This document shows, in pieces, positions 1-9,712 of a DNA stretch of 64,000 bases. The notes beneath the pieces were generated by a model. The model saw only the letters and a program-made list of their open reading frames with translations. It was not told the DNA's origin and searched no databases. How positions within the stretch are numbered: the stretch's first letter is position 1; every line of letters starts with the position of its first letter. Source of the stretch: Hyperoodon ampullatus (lineage: Eukaryota; Chordata; Mammalia; Artiodactyla; Ziphiidae); the NCBI GenBank assembly GCA_949752795.1, contig CATKHW010000008.1, forward strand, positions 806,001 through 870,000, given 5' to 3'. Both the position numbers and the translations under genes were made by a program.

Positions 1-331
1 CTGTTTAGCTTCTTCTTTTTTTATTTAATAACTATAGGAGATGGATCAAAAAAAGTTCTTGCTGTGATTTACGTCAGAGTATTCTTCGTAAGTTTTCCTC
101 TCAGAGTTTTATACTGTCCGGTCTTACATTAAGGTCTCTAATCGATTTTGAATATATTTTTATGTATGGTGTTGGGGAGTGTTCTAATTTCATTCTTTTA
201 CATATAGCTGTCCATAATTCCCAGCACCACTGACTGAAGAAACTCTCTTTTCTCCATTGTAAAGTCTTGCCTCCTTTGTCATAGATTAGTTGAGCATAGG
301 TCTGTAGGTTTATCCCTGGGCTTTCTTATAT
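1..331 (-). mobile_element. LINE-1 ORF2-internal fragment (L1-a), partial
   Basis: Decayed antisense L1 sequence from inside the 3' half of ORF2. It runs parallel to 1500-1835 of the next element: both carry the tracts around GATGGATCAAAAA / GTGGGTCAAAAA, CTTGCTGTGATTTA, GTTCTAATTTCATTCTTTTA and CCCAGCACCA in the same order. The element runs off the left edge of the window. On the right it stops at about 331, where the T-rich 3' end of the next L1 begins. The stopping point corresponds to a site only about 25-30 bp from where the next L1 fragment also stops, so the two look like successive units rather than random truncations. It is non-coding. Confidence 0.85.
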
Positions 332-1854
332 TTTTTCTTTTCCACATTTATTGGAGTATAATTGCTTTACAATGGAGTGTTAGTTTCTGCTGTATAACAA
401 ATTAAATCAGCTATACATATACAAATATCACCAGATCCCCTCCCTCTTGCATCTCCCTCCCACACTCCATATCCCATCCCTTTAGGTGGTCACAAAGCAC
501 CGAGCTGATCTCCCTGTTCTATGTGGCTGCTTCCCAGTAGCTATCAGTATTACATGTGGTAATGTATTTATGTCCATGCCACTGTCTCACATCGTCCCAT
601 CTTACCCATCCCCCTTCCGGTGTCCTCAAGTCCTTTCCCTATGTCTGTGTCCTTTATCCTGTCCTGCCACTAGGGTCTTCAAAATCTTTTTTTTTTTCTC
701 ATTAGATTCCGTATATCTCTGTTAACATACAGTATTTGTTTTTCCCTTTCTGACTTACTTCACTGTGTAGGACAGATTCTAAGTCCATCCACCTCAGTGC
801 AAATAACTCAGTTTTGCTTCTTTTTATGGCAGAGTGATATTCCATTGTATATATGTGCCATATCTTCTTTATCCATTCATCTGTCGATGGACACTTAGGT
901 TGCTTCCATGTCCTGGCTATTGTAAATAGAGTTGCAATGAACATTTTTGTACATAACTCTTTTTGAATTATGGTTTTCACAAAGCAAATGCCCAGTAGTT
1001 GGATTGTTGTGTCGTTCGGTACTTATACTGTTAGTTATTTAAAGGAACCTCCGTACTGTTCTCCCTAGTGCCCATATCAATTTACATTCCCACCCACAGT
1101 GCAAGTGTGTTCCCTTTTCTCCAATAAAGGCCTCTCCAGAATTTATTGTTTTGTAGATTTTTTTTGATGATTGCCACTCTGACTGCTGTGAGGTGATACC
1201 TCACAGTAGTTTTGATTTTAATTTCTCTAATGATTAGTGATGTTCAGCATCCTTTCATGTGTTTCTTGGTAATCTGTATATCTTCTTTGGAGAAATGTCT
1301 ATTTAGCTCTTCTGCCCGTTTTTGGATTGGGTTGTTTGTTTTTGTGATATTGAGCTACATGTGGTGCTTGTAAAGTTTGGAGATTAATCCTTTGTCAATT
1401 GCTTCATTTGAAAATATTTTCTCCCATTCTTAGGGTTGTTTTTGCATCTTGTTTATGTTTTCCTGTACTGTGTAAAAGCTTTTAAGTTTCATTAGGACTC
1501 ATATGTTGATTTTTGTTTTTATTTCCATTTCTCTAGGAGGTGGGTCAAAAAGGATCTTGCTGTGATTTATGTCATAGAGTGCTCTGCCTATGGTTTCCTC
1601 TAAGTGTTTTATAGTGTCTGGTCTTATATTTAGATCTCTAATCAAGTTAGAGATTATTTTTGTGTATGGTGTTATGGAGTGTTCTAATTTCATTCTTTTA
1701 TGTGTAGGGGTCCAGTTTTCCCAGCACCAATTACTGAAGAGACTGTCTTTTCTCCATTGTATACCCTTAGCTCCTTTGTCCTCTGTGAGATAGGCATACG
1801 TATGTAGGTTTATCTCTGCACTTTCTGTCCTGTTCCATTAATCTGTGTTTATTC
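332..1854 (-). mobile_element. LINE-1 3' fragment, 5'-truncated (L1-b)
   Basis: About 1.5 kb of antisense L1. Read on the plus strand it starts with the reverse complement of the 3' end (short T-rich tract 342-352, then TTATTGGAGTATAATTG), followed by the 3'UTR with the tract around TAGGTGGTCACAAAGCACCG. The ORF2 stop is at 702 and ORF2 continues up to about 1854. The 3'UTR is the type I recall from whale and other cetartiodactyl genomes. No target-site duplication is visible at the two ends. The right end abuts satellite monomer 1 at the position homologous to a satellite monomer-monomer boundary, so this copy sits in register with the array. It lacks the palindrome present in the satellite monomers. 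Confidence 0.88.
702..1854 (-). pseudogene. L1 ORF2 C-terminal remnant
   Basis: Carboxy-terminal part of the L1 ORF2 protein (endonuclease/reverse transcriptase polyprotein), carrying only the region downstream of the polymerase domain. The last 92 codons (980 to 702, stop included) are open and show PKCPSTDEWIKK, HIYTMEYHSAIK and RWMDLESVLHSEVSQK, hallmarks of the L1 ORF2 tail. A second open piece at 1693-1499 shows MKLEHSITPYTK, LYDINHSKILFDPPPREMEI, which lies further upstream in ORF2. The segment between them (981-1498) is frame-broken. The element lacks the endonuclease and catalytic domains and is dead. Confidence 0.88.
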
Positions 1855-2255
1855 CAATCTGCATACACTTGATTCCATTATGGAGACATATAAATACATA
1901 GGTTTCAAGATTATTACCAGTCAGATATATTCCTCCTCAGTGAATAGGGTGTTTTGTGTCCAGTTCATTGAGAAAGGAGTAGTTCTTGTCTATTAGATAT
2001 TTGGTATATGGAATGGTATCTGTGCTAATTTCAAACTCTGCTTTTACACATCACCCCAACATCACCTTTCCCCTTAAGGAGGCATAAGTGTGTTTTCTAA
2101 ATGTGTAACTCTGTTCTCTTTTGAAATTCAGTTCATGTGTATCCATGTTTACATTCCCTCTATAAGTGATATATTACAATATGTTTCTTTTTCTTTTTGG
2201 CTCATTTCAATTAGCATCATCGTACCTAAAGCCACTCATTATGCTGCTATTGGCC

Positions 2256-2594
2256 TTATGACATTGATTTTATGTCTGAGTGACATTCCATTGTATATAA
2301 GTACCACAACATATTTATCCATTTTTTTCCCTTTCCTGGGATATTTAAAGTGTACCGAAGTCGAGGTTCTTGTAAACAGAGCAGCCCTAAACTTTGGGCT
2401 GGCTGTGTGTTGTGGATTTTTAGTTTTCCCAAAATACACGCCCAGGAGTGGAAGTGTGCTATGCTCTGTAGCTCTGTTTTAGAAAACAACATACAGTTCT
2501 CCAGAGAGGCTGTTGGAAATTTACATCCTGTCCATCGGCATAACCAGGCTCCCTTTTCTCCATGGCCTGTCCTGTATTTGTTGTTTTTACACAA
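2256..2594 (-). pseudogene. L1 ORF2 remnant inside satellite monomer 1.1
   Basis: A 112-codon open stretch, antisense to the satellite. It aligns by eye with the ORF2 C-terminus: GEKGAWLCRWTGCK corresponds to the conserved GEKG...W.CK segment and WYLYTMECHSDIK to the WYIYTMEYYSAIK segment seen in functional L1s. It is the best protein-level evidence that the satellite came from L1. No start context or intact domain; not a gene. Confidence 0.75.
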
Positions 2595-2668
2595 TTTTCG
2601 GATGGCCCTTTTGACTGGAGGTAAGTGACACTTCTATGTAGTGTGGATTTGCAATGCCTGATGGCTTG

Positions 2669-2742
2669 CTTGGCCAAAAAGGGCGTATGCATTTTTTCCC
2701 GAATATATTCAAGAAAATACACATACTCCCTTTTCAGCCAAG
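2669..2742. repeat. Degenerate palindrome, monomer 1.1
   Basis: Same place and centre (GAATATATTC at 2701-2710) as the palindromes of the later monomers, but the arms show many mismatches, for example CATTTTTTCCC against AAGAAAATACA. It is either decayed or an early version. Confidence 0.7.
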
Positions 2743-3853
2743 GGCCACATTGTCGAAGATCTGTCGCTTTTCATGTGCTTTAAAGATGACTCCAATCTAC
2801 CTCTTGAAATCTGTTTCCTTCAATTCTGCCTTGCTTTCAAATCCTCTTCACTGCCTTACCTCAATATATTTCTGGATGATAGTTGTCCTTTATAACTCTG
2901 CAAGTTTGTGAATTGCTGTGCCACTGATTTCCATTTTTCAACTCGCTTATTTGTGAGCTGGCTGCAATACCACAGGATGGCTTTAGGCCATAGTCTAGTT
3001 CCGCGGTTTCAGGCTGAGCCTGTTTTTAATTCTTTTTCCTGATGGGAAACTAGAGAGATATGTGCTCATCCAAACACCTACAGCTAATGTCTCATTTGTT
3101 TCCCCTCTTCCTGTTCATCCTCTGCACAATTTGCAAACTGTGCACAACAGGAGGGTAAAGGCAGTGACACTCCAAGTGGGGAGATTTTTAGTAATGCAGA
3201 TGGAATGGCGAAGCCAAGCACGAGGAAAGGAAAAATGAGGTACCTTTTAGAAAACTTTCCCGATTACACAGTTTACCATCCACTGGGTTTCACATGCATG
3301 TTTTAACTGTAGGAAGATTCCCTTAAACATGGAGAGTTGGGGCCACTAGAATGGGTAGCACACAGTATTGCTCTAAGTGGTGTTCTTTTGCTCACACAAC
3401 CTCAGCAATCTTGTCAGCCCCAAGTGTCCAGTCTTATGTCTCATCCAGCTGTGGGTGTAAAGGTGGTCAATCCAGGTTGCATCACAGGCCCTAAACGTAA
3501 TTTTTAAGACTTTCTCCCAGTTTCACTGTTTTTGCATTTTGCTTTTGAAATTTATTTTTATAAGGGTGTTTAGCTGAATTTCAGTGCTGTGTTCATGCCA
3601 TTATACACACACATGATTCCCTTATGGAGACATGAGAATACATATGTTTAAAAATTGTTACTAGTCAGATATATTCCTCTGCAATGAATAGGGGTTGTTG
3701 AGTCCAGTTCATTGTGCCGGGAGTAGGTTCTGTCTATTACATACTTGATTTATGGAACGGTATCTGTGCTAATTTTGGACTGTAGATTTATGTATCACCC
3801 CACCTCGCCTTTCCCCTTAATCAGGCAGAAGATTGTTTTCTAAATGTGTGACT

Positions 3854-4017
3854 CTGTTGTGTTTGTAATTCAGTTCATGTGCAGCCATTGGTACATTCCC
3901 GCTATGAATGATAGCTTATGATAATTTTCATTATTCTGTTCTCTTTCCTAACTGAGTTCATGTGTAGCCACGTTTCCAGGACCTTCATAAGTGATACCTT
4001 ATGATAAGTTTCTTTTT
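3854..4017. repeat. 82-bp imperfect tandem duplication within monomer 1.2
   Basis: Two diverged copies, 3854-3935 and 3936-4017. Both run CTGTT...TTCAT(G)TG.AGCCA...TTATGATAA. The first ends in an edge-type version, the second is core-type, so this is an overlap at a recombination junction rather than a simple slippage repeat. Confidence 0.75.
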
Positions 4018-4498
4018 CTGTGTGACTTATTTCACTTAGAATCATCGTACCTAAATCCACTTATTTTGCTGCTACTGGCGTTATGACATTGATTGCATGG
4101 CTGAGGGATATTCCATCGTACATAAGTAACACAATTTCTTGAACCATTTTTGTCTTTCCTGGGATATTTAAGGTGTACCCAAGTTGAGGTTCTTGTAAGC
4201 AGTGCAGCCATAAATTTTGAGGTGGCTCTGTCTTATTGATATTCAGTTTTCCCAAGGTATATTCCCTAGACAGGAAGTGCCCTTGGCTTTGTGGCTCTGT
4301 TGTTTACTTGTTTTAGGGAACACAATGCACTCCTCCAGTGAGGAAGTTGGCAATTTAAATCCAGCCAATCAGCATAACTAGGCTCCCTGTTCTCCAGGGC
4401 CTGTCTTGCCTTTCTAGTTTTTACACATTTTGCGGATGTCCCTTTTGACTGGTGAGAAGTGATACTTCTTTGTAGTGCAGATTTGCATTGCCTGCTTG

Positions 4499-4572
4499 CT
4501 TGGCAAGAAAGGACGTATGCGTTTTCTCCTGAATATATTCAGGAGAAAACGCATACGCCCTTTTTGGCCAAG
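4499..4572. repeat. Palindrome, monomer 1.2
   Basis: Arms of 37 bp around GAATATATTC (4531-4540), no spacer. About three mismatches near the outer part of the left arm (GGCAAGAAAGGA against the expected GGCCAAAAAGGG); the inner 17 bp of each arm pair perfectly. Confidence 0.88.
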
Positions 4573-5414
4573 TGCATCATGGTCGAAGTTGTGCCCCTCT
4601 TCCTGTGCTTTAAAGGAGATTCCAATGTACCTCTTGAAATCTGTTTCCTGCTATTCTGGCTCGCTTTCAAGTCCACCTCGTTGCCTTCCCTCAACAGATT
4701 TTTGGACGATAGTTGTCCTTTATTACTCTGCCTGTTTGTGAATTGCTGGGTCCCTGAGCTCCATTTTTCAACTCGTTTTTTGTGAGCTGACGGCAGGTCC
4801 AAATCTTTGTTTCAGGAACTATAGTGGTTCCCGGCGGGTGGCTGAGACTTTGGCTAATTCTTCTACCTGCCGGGAAATTAGAGTGACATGTGACCTTCCA
4901 AATGCCTAACAGCTACTCTCTCATTAGTTCTCCCTCTTTCTTTCATCCTCTGCCAAATTGGCAACCTGTGAGAACCAGGAGGTTAAAGGGGCTGTCTCTC
5001 CAAGTTGGGACATTGATAGTAAAGCAGTTGGAAAGTCAAACCGGAGCACCAGGAGAGGGACTATTAGTTGAGTTTTAGAAACCTTTCATTTTCACTGTTT
5101 GTCCATTCTCTAGGTTTCCCGTACATGTTATAGCTGTAGTAATATTCCCTTCAACCTGGAGAGTTGGGACCCTTGGAATGTGTTCCACGCATTACTGCTT
5201 TAAATGGTCTGCATTTGCTCACTGAATCTCACCAATCCTCTCAGTCCCAAGTGTCCAGCCTTATGCCACATCCAGCTGTCATTGTAGATAGGGTCATTCC
5301 TGGTTTCATCAGAGCCCCTGAAGGAATTGTAAAGAATTTCCCTGTTTTTTTGTTTTGTTCTTGAAATTACTTTTTATTGTGGGTTTGAGCTGATTCTCAC
5401 TGCCATGTTTATGC

Positions 5415-7151
5415 GAGTCTAGACACACTTGATTCCCTTACGGAGACTTATCAGTACACTGGTTTTAATTTTCTTACTAGTCAGATATATTCCTCTGCGG
5501 GAAATATGGGATTTTGAGTCCCTTTCACTGAGGAAGGTGTAGGACTTGTATAATCCGTAGTTGGTTTTTGGAACGGTACCTGTACTAATATCAAACTCTG
5601 GTTTTATGCATCACCCCACCTCTCCTTCCCCCTTAAGCAGGCATAAGAGTGTTTTCTAAATGTGAGACTCTGTTCTCTTTCCTAATTCAGTTTATGTGTA
5701 GCCATGTTTACAGGACCTTCATAAGTGATATCTTATGATAAGTTACTTTTTCTCTGTGACTTATTTCACTTAGAATCATCATACGTGAATCCACTCATTT
5801 TGCTGCTACTGGCCTTATGACACTGATTTCATGGATGAGGGATACACCATCCTACGAAAGTAACACAATTTCTTAAACCATTTTTGTCTTTCCTGGGATA
5901 TTTAATGTGTACCCAAGTTGAGGTTCTTGTAAGCAGTGCAGCCCTAAATTTTGTGGTGGCTCTGTCTTTTTGATTTTCAGTTTTCCCAAGGTATATTCCC
6001 TAGACTGGAAGTGCCCTTGGCTCTGTAGCTCTGTTGTTTAACTGTTTTAGGGAACACAATGCACTCCTCCGGAGAGGCAGTTGGCCATTTACATCCTGCC
6101 CATCAGCATAACTAGGCTTCCTGTTCTCCAGGGCCTGTCTTGCCTTTCTGGTTTTTACACATTTTGCGGATGTCCCTTTGACCAATGGGAAGTGATACTT
6201 CTTTGTAGTGCAGATTTGCATTGCCCACTTGCTTGCCTGGGCAAAAATGTCATTTGCGTTTTCTACTGAATATATTCAGGAGAAAACACATACGCCCTTC
6301 TTGGCCAAGTGCATCTTTGTCGATGTTGTGCCCCTCTTTCTGTGCTTTAAAGGCGATTCCAATGTACCTCTTGAAATCTGTTTCCTGCTATTCTAGCTCG
6401 CTTTCAATTCTGCCTCGTTGCCTTCCCTCAACAGATTTTGGACGATTGTTGTCCTTTATTACTCTGCCAGTTTGTGAATTGCTGTGCCCATGAGCTCCAT
6501 TTTTCAACTCGTTTTTTGTGAGCTGACGGCAGGTCCAAAATTTTGGTTCAGAAACTATCGTTGTTCCCGGCAGTTGGCTGAGACTTTGGTTATTTCTTCT
6601 TCCTGCCAGGAAATTAGAGTGACATGTTCCAGTCCAAATGCCTAACAGCTACTCTCTCATTAGTGCTACCTCTTCCTTTTCATCCTCTGCCAAATTTGCA
6701 ACCTGTGCGAACCAGGAGGTTATAGGGGCTATCTCTCCAATTTGGGAGATTGATAGTAAAGCAGTTGGAAATTCAAACGGGAGCACCAGGAGAGGGACTA
6801 TTAGTTGAGTTTTAGAAACATTTGGTTTTCACTGTGTGTCCATTCTCTATGTTTCCCTTACATGTTATAGCTGTAGTAATATTCCCTTCAACCTGGAGAG
6901 TTGGGACGCTTGGAATGTGTGCCACGCATTATTGCTTTAAATGGTCTGCATTTGCTCACCAAAACTCACCAATCATCTCAGTCCCAAGTGTCCAGCCTTA
7001 TGCCACATCCAGCTGTCATTGTAGATAGGGTCATTCCAGGTTTCATCAGAGCCCCTGAAGGAATTGTAAAGAATTTCCCTGTTTTTTTGTTTTTTTCTTG
7101 AAATTCCTTTTTATAGTGGGTTTGAGCTGATTCTCACTGCCATGTTTATGT
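5415..7151. repeat. Satellite monomer 1.3
   Basis: 1,737 bp, core length. It starts with GAGTCTAGACACACTTG, a variant shared with monomer 1.4. Palindrome at 6236-6309, with a decayed left arm (GTCATTTGCG) and a conserved right arm. Minus strand 6221-6000 still reads an ORF2-like PLRRSALCSLKQ. No other features. Confidence 0.88.
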
Positions 7152-8889
7152 GAGTCTAGACACACTTGATTCCCTTACGGAGACTTATCAGTACATTGTT
7201 TTTACGATTCTTACTAGTCTGATATATTCCTCTGTGGGAAATATGGGATTTTGAGTCCCTTTCACTGAGGAAGGTGTAGGCCTTGTCTATTCCGTAGTTG
7301 GTTTTTGGAATGGTACATGTACTAATATCAAACACTGGTTTTATGCATCACCCTACCTTTCCTTCACCCTTAAGCAGGCACAAGAGAGTTTTCGAAATGT
7401 GAGACTCTGTTCTCTTTCCTAACTCAGTCCATGTGTATCCAGCCATATTTACAGGACCTTCATATGTGATATCTTATAAGTTTCTTTTTCTCTGTGACTT
7501 ATTTCACTTAGAATCATCGTACCTGAATCCACTCATTTTGCTGCTACTGGCCTTATGACATTGATTTCATGGCTGAGGGATATTCCATCATACGTAAGTA
7601 ACACAATTTCTTGAACCATTTTTGTCTTTCCTGGGATATTTAAGGTGTACCCAAGTTGAGGTTCTTGTAAGCAGTGCAGCCCTAAATTTTGAGGTGGCTC
7701 TGTCTTATTGATTTTCAGTTTTCCCAAGGTATATTCCCTAGACTGGAAGTGTCCTTGGTCTGTAGCTCTGTTTTTAACTTGTTTTAGGGAACACAATGCA
7801 CTCCTCCAGAGACGCAGTTGGCAATTTACATCCTGCCCAACAGCATAACTAGGTTCCTTGTTCTCCAGTGCCTGTCTTGCCTTTCTGGTTTTTGTTCATT
7901 TTGTGGATGTCCCTTTTGACCGGTGGGAAGTGACACTTCTTTGTAGTGCAGATTTGCATTGCCCGCTTGCTTGCTTGGCCAAAAAGAGCATATGCATTTT
8001 CTCCTGGATATATTCTGGAGAAAATGCATACGCACTTTTTGGCCAAGTGCATCATTGTCGAAGTTGTGCCCCTCTTCCTGTGTCTTAAATGTGATTCCAA
8101 TGTACCTCTTGAAATCTGTTTCCTACTATTCTAGCTCGCTTTCAAGTCCACCTCTTTGACTTCCCTCAACAGATTTTTCGAAGATTGTTGTCCTTTATTG
8201 CTCTGCCAGTTTGTGAATTGCTGTGTCCCTGAGCTCCATTTTTCAACTTGTGTTTTGTGAGCTGACCGCAAGTCCCAAATGTTGGTTCAGGACCTATACT
8301 GGTTCCCGGTGGTTGGCAGAGCCTTTGGTTTATTCTTCTTCGTGCCGGGAAATTAGAGTGACATGTGCCCGTCCAAATGCCTAACAGCTACTCTCTCATT
8401 GGTACTCCCTCTTCCCTTTCATCCTTTGCCAATTTGGCAACCTGTGCGAACCAGGAGGTTAAAGGGGCTGTCTCTCCAAGTTGGGAGATTGATAGTAAAG
8501 CAGTTGGAAAGTGAAACCGGAGCACGAGAAGAGGGACTATTAGTTGAGTTTTAGAAACCTTTCGTATTCACAGTGGGTCCATTCTCTAGGTTTCCCGTAC
8601 ATGTTGTAGCTGTAGTAATATTCCCTTTTATTTGGAGAGTTGGGACCCAAGGAATGGGTGCCACGCATTATTGCTTTAAAGGGTCTGCATTTGCTCACCC
8701 AATCTGACCAATCGTCTCAGTCTCAAGTTTCCAGCCTTATGCCACATCCAGCTGTCGTTGTAGATAGGGTCATTCCAGGTTTCATCAGAGCCCCTGAAGG
8801 AATTGTAAAGAATTTCCCTGTTTTTTTGTTTTGTTTTTAAATTCCTTTTTATCGTTTGTTTCCGCTGATTTTCACTGCCATGTTTATGC
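7152..8889. repeat. Satellite monomer 1.4
   Basis: 1,738 bp. Minus-strand ORF2 trace at 7796-7533 (YDGISLSHEINVIRPV, matching the ORF2 tail segment YTMEYYSAIKKNEIMPF). Palindrome at 7974-8047. This is the last full monomer before the minisatellite and is still core type, unlike the stub that follows it. Confidence 0.88.
7974..8047. repeat. Palindrome with matched arm change, monomer 1.4
   Basis: Arms pair as TATGCATTTTCTCC / GGAGAAAATGCATA. Both arms carry A:T where the common form has G:C (TATGCGTTTT / AAAACGCATA). Three other mismatches remain. One of several monomers where a substitution is mirrored in the opposite arm. Confidence 0.85.
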
Positions 8890-9211
8890 CAGTCTAGACA
8901 CACTTGATTCCCTTACAGAGACATATCAATACATAGGTTTTAAGATTCTTACTAGTCAGATATATTCCTCTCCAGAGAAAAGGGGTTTTGAATCCCGTTC
9001 ACTGAGGAAGGAGTTGGTCTTGTCTATTCTGTATTTGGATTATGGAATGGTACTGGTGCTAATATTAAACTATGGTTTTATGCATCTCCCCACATCTCTT
9101 TTCCCCGTAAGCAGGCATAAGTATGTTTTCTATATGTGAGACTCTCTTCTCTTTACTAATTCAGATCAAGTGTACCCATGTTCACATTTCCTTCATAAGT
9201 GATATCTTATG
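8890..9211. repeat. Truncated edge-type monomer 1.5 (stub)
   Basis: Only the first 322 bp of a monomer, ending in CATAAGTGATATCTTATG. It has edge-type states also found in monomers 1.1 and 1.2 and in the terminal stub at 56664: GGAAGGAGT, GTGCTAATAT, GCATAAGTATG and CACATTTCCTTC, where core monomers read AGGAAAGTGTAGG, GTACTAATATC and CAGGACCTTC. Confidence 0.85.
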
Positions 9212-9330
9212 TCAGAATGCTCCATGGCTCTTGTCATCATAATGCTCCATGATGCTTGTCACCACGATTATCCATGGTCTTCTCATCACAATGCTCCAAG
9301 GTCTTGCCATCACATTGCTCCATGTCCCTT
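9205..9330. other. Satellite-to-minisatellite junction 1
   Basis: Satellite ends at 9211 (monomer base about +322) and the minisatellite begins TCAGAATGCTCCATGGCTC. The following repeat variants (ATTATCCATGGTCTTCTCAT, GGTCTTGCCATCACATTG) recur in the same order after the second junction at 56985, so the two junctions are homologous. Confidence 0.88.
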
Positions 9331-9460
9331 GTCATAACAATTCTCCACCTCTTTGTCATCACAATATTCCATGACATTTCTCATCACAATGCTACATGCT
9401 CTTGTCATCACAATTCTCCGTGCACTTGTCATCGCAATGCTCCCTGAACCCTGTCATAGC
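9265..9460. repeat. Recurring multi-unit module, copy 1
   Basis: An ordered set of unit variants: ATTATCCATGGTCTTCTCAT, GGTCTTGCCATCAC, ATGACATTTCTCATCAC, TACATGCTCTTGTC, GTCATCGCAATGCTC, CATAGCAAGCTCC. The same order returns near 19548-19775, 24388-24585, 59278-59505 and 63550-63735, so blocks of about 8-9 units move or duplicate together. Confidence 0.75.
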
Positions 9461-9712
9461 AAGCTCCATATGCTTGTCATCACAATGTTTCATGACATTG
9501 TTATAAAAATTCTCAATGTCACTTGTCATCACAATGCTCCCTGCCATTGTAATCACAATTCTCCATGACACTTGTCATCACAAGCTCCTAGCCCTTGTCA
9601 TCACAATGCTCCATGACCCTTGTAATCACAATGCTCCAAGACCTCTGTAATCACAATTCTCGATGCCACTTTTCATCTCAATGCTCCATGAACAGTGTCA
9701 TCACAATGCACC

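Larger units (their letters stand above)
1855..3598. repeat. Satellite monomer 1.1 (edge type, most L1-like)
   Basis: 1,744 bp. This monomer keeps L1 states that the core monomers lost. It reads CATTGTATATAAGTACCACA near 2290, where core monomers read CATCGTACGTAAGTAACACA, and CTTTTCATGTGCTTTAAA near 2768, close to L1. On the minus strand 2594-2256 is an open ORF2 remnant with GEKGAWLCRWTGCKF and YLYTMECHSDIK. The palindrome position (2669-2742) is present but its arms match poorly. It borders L1-b directly. Best read as an array-edge monomer that escaped homogenisation. Confidence 0.85.
3599..5414. repeat. Satellite monomer 1.2 (long hybrid monomer)
   Basis: 1,816 bp, about 78 bp longer than the norm. 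The excess is an 82-bp imperfect internal tandem duplication (3854-3935 and 3936-4017). Sequence before 3935 has edge-type states (GTGCTAAT, TACATTCCCGC, as in monomer 1.1). Sequence after 3936 has core-type states (CCTAACTGAG, CAGGACCTTCATAAGTG). The monomer therefore looks like a recombination product. Palindrome at 4499-4572. Confidence 0.82.
1855..9211. repeat. Satellite array 1 (about 1.74-kb L1-derived monomers)
   Basis: Four complete head-to-tail monomers and a 322-bp stub. I set monomer base +1 at the C of CAGTCTAGACA (or its diverged equivalent), giving starts at 1855, 3599, 5415, 7152 and 8890. The L1-derived strand is minus throughout. From +1 to about +1150 the monomer aligns by eye with an L1 3'UTR and ORF2 C-terminus, with a palindrome inserted near +822. 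From about +1150 to the end L1 similarity is weak. Divergence between neighbours is higher here than in the second array, as expected near an array edge. Confidence 0.9.

Noticed and set aside
702..980. Possible functional L1 ORF2
   Set aside because: Only the C-terminal tail is open; the polymerase and endonuclease regions are absent and the upstream frame is broken.
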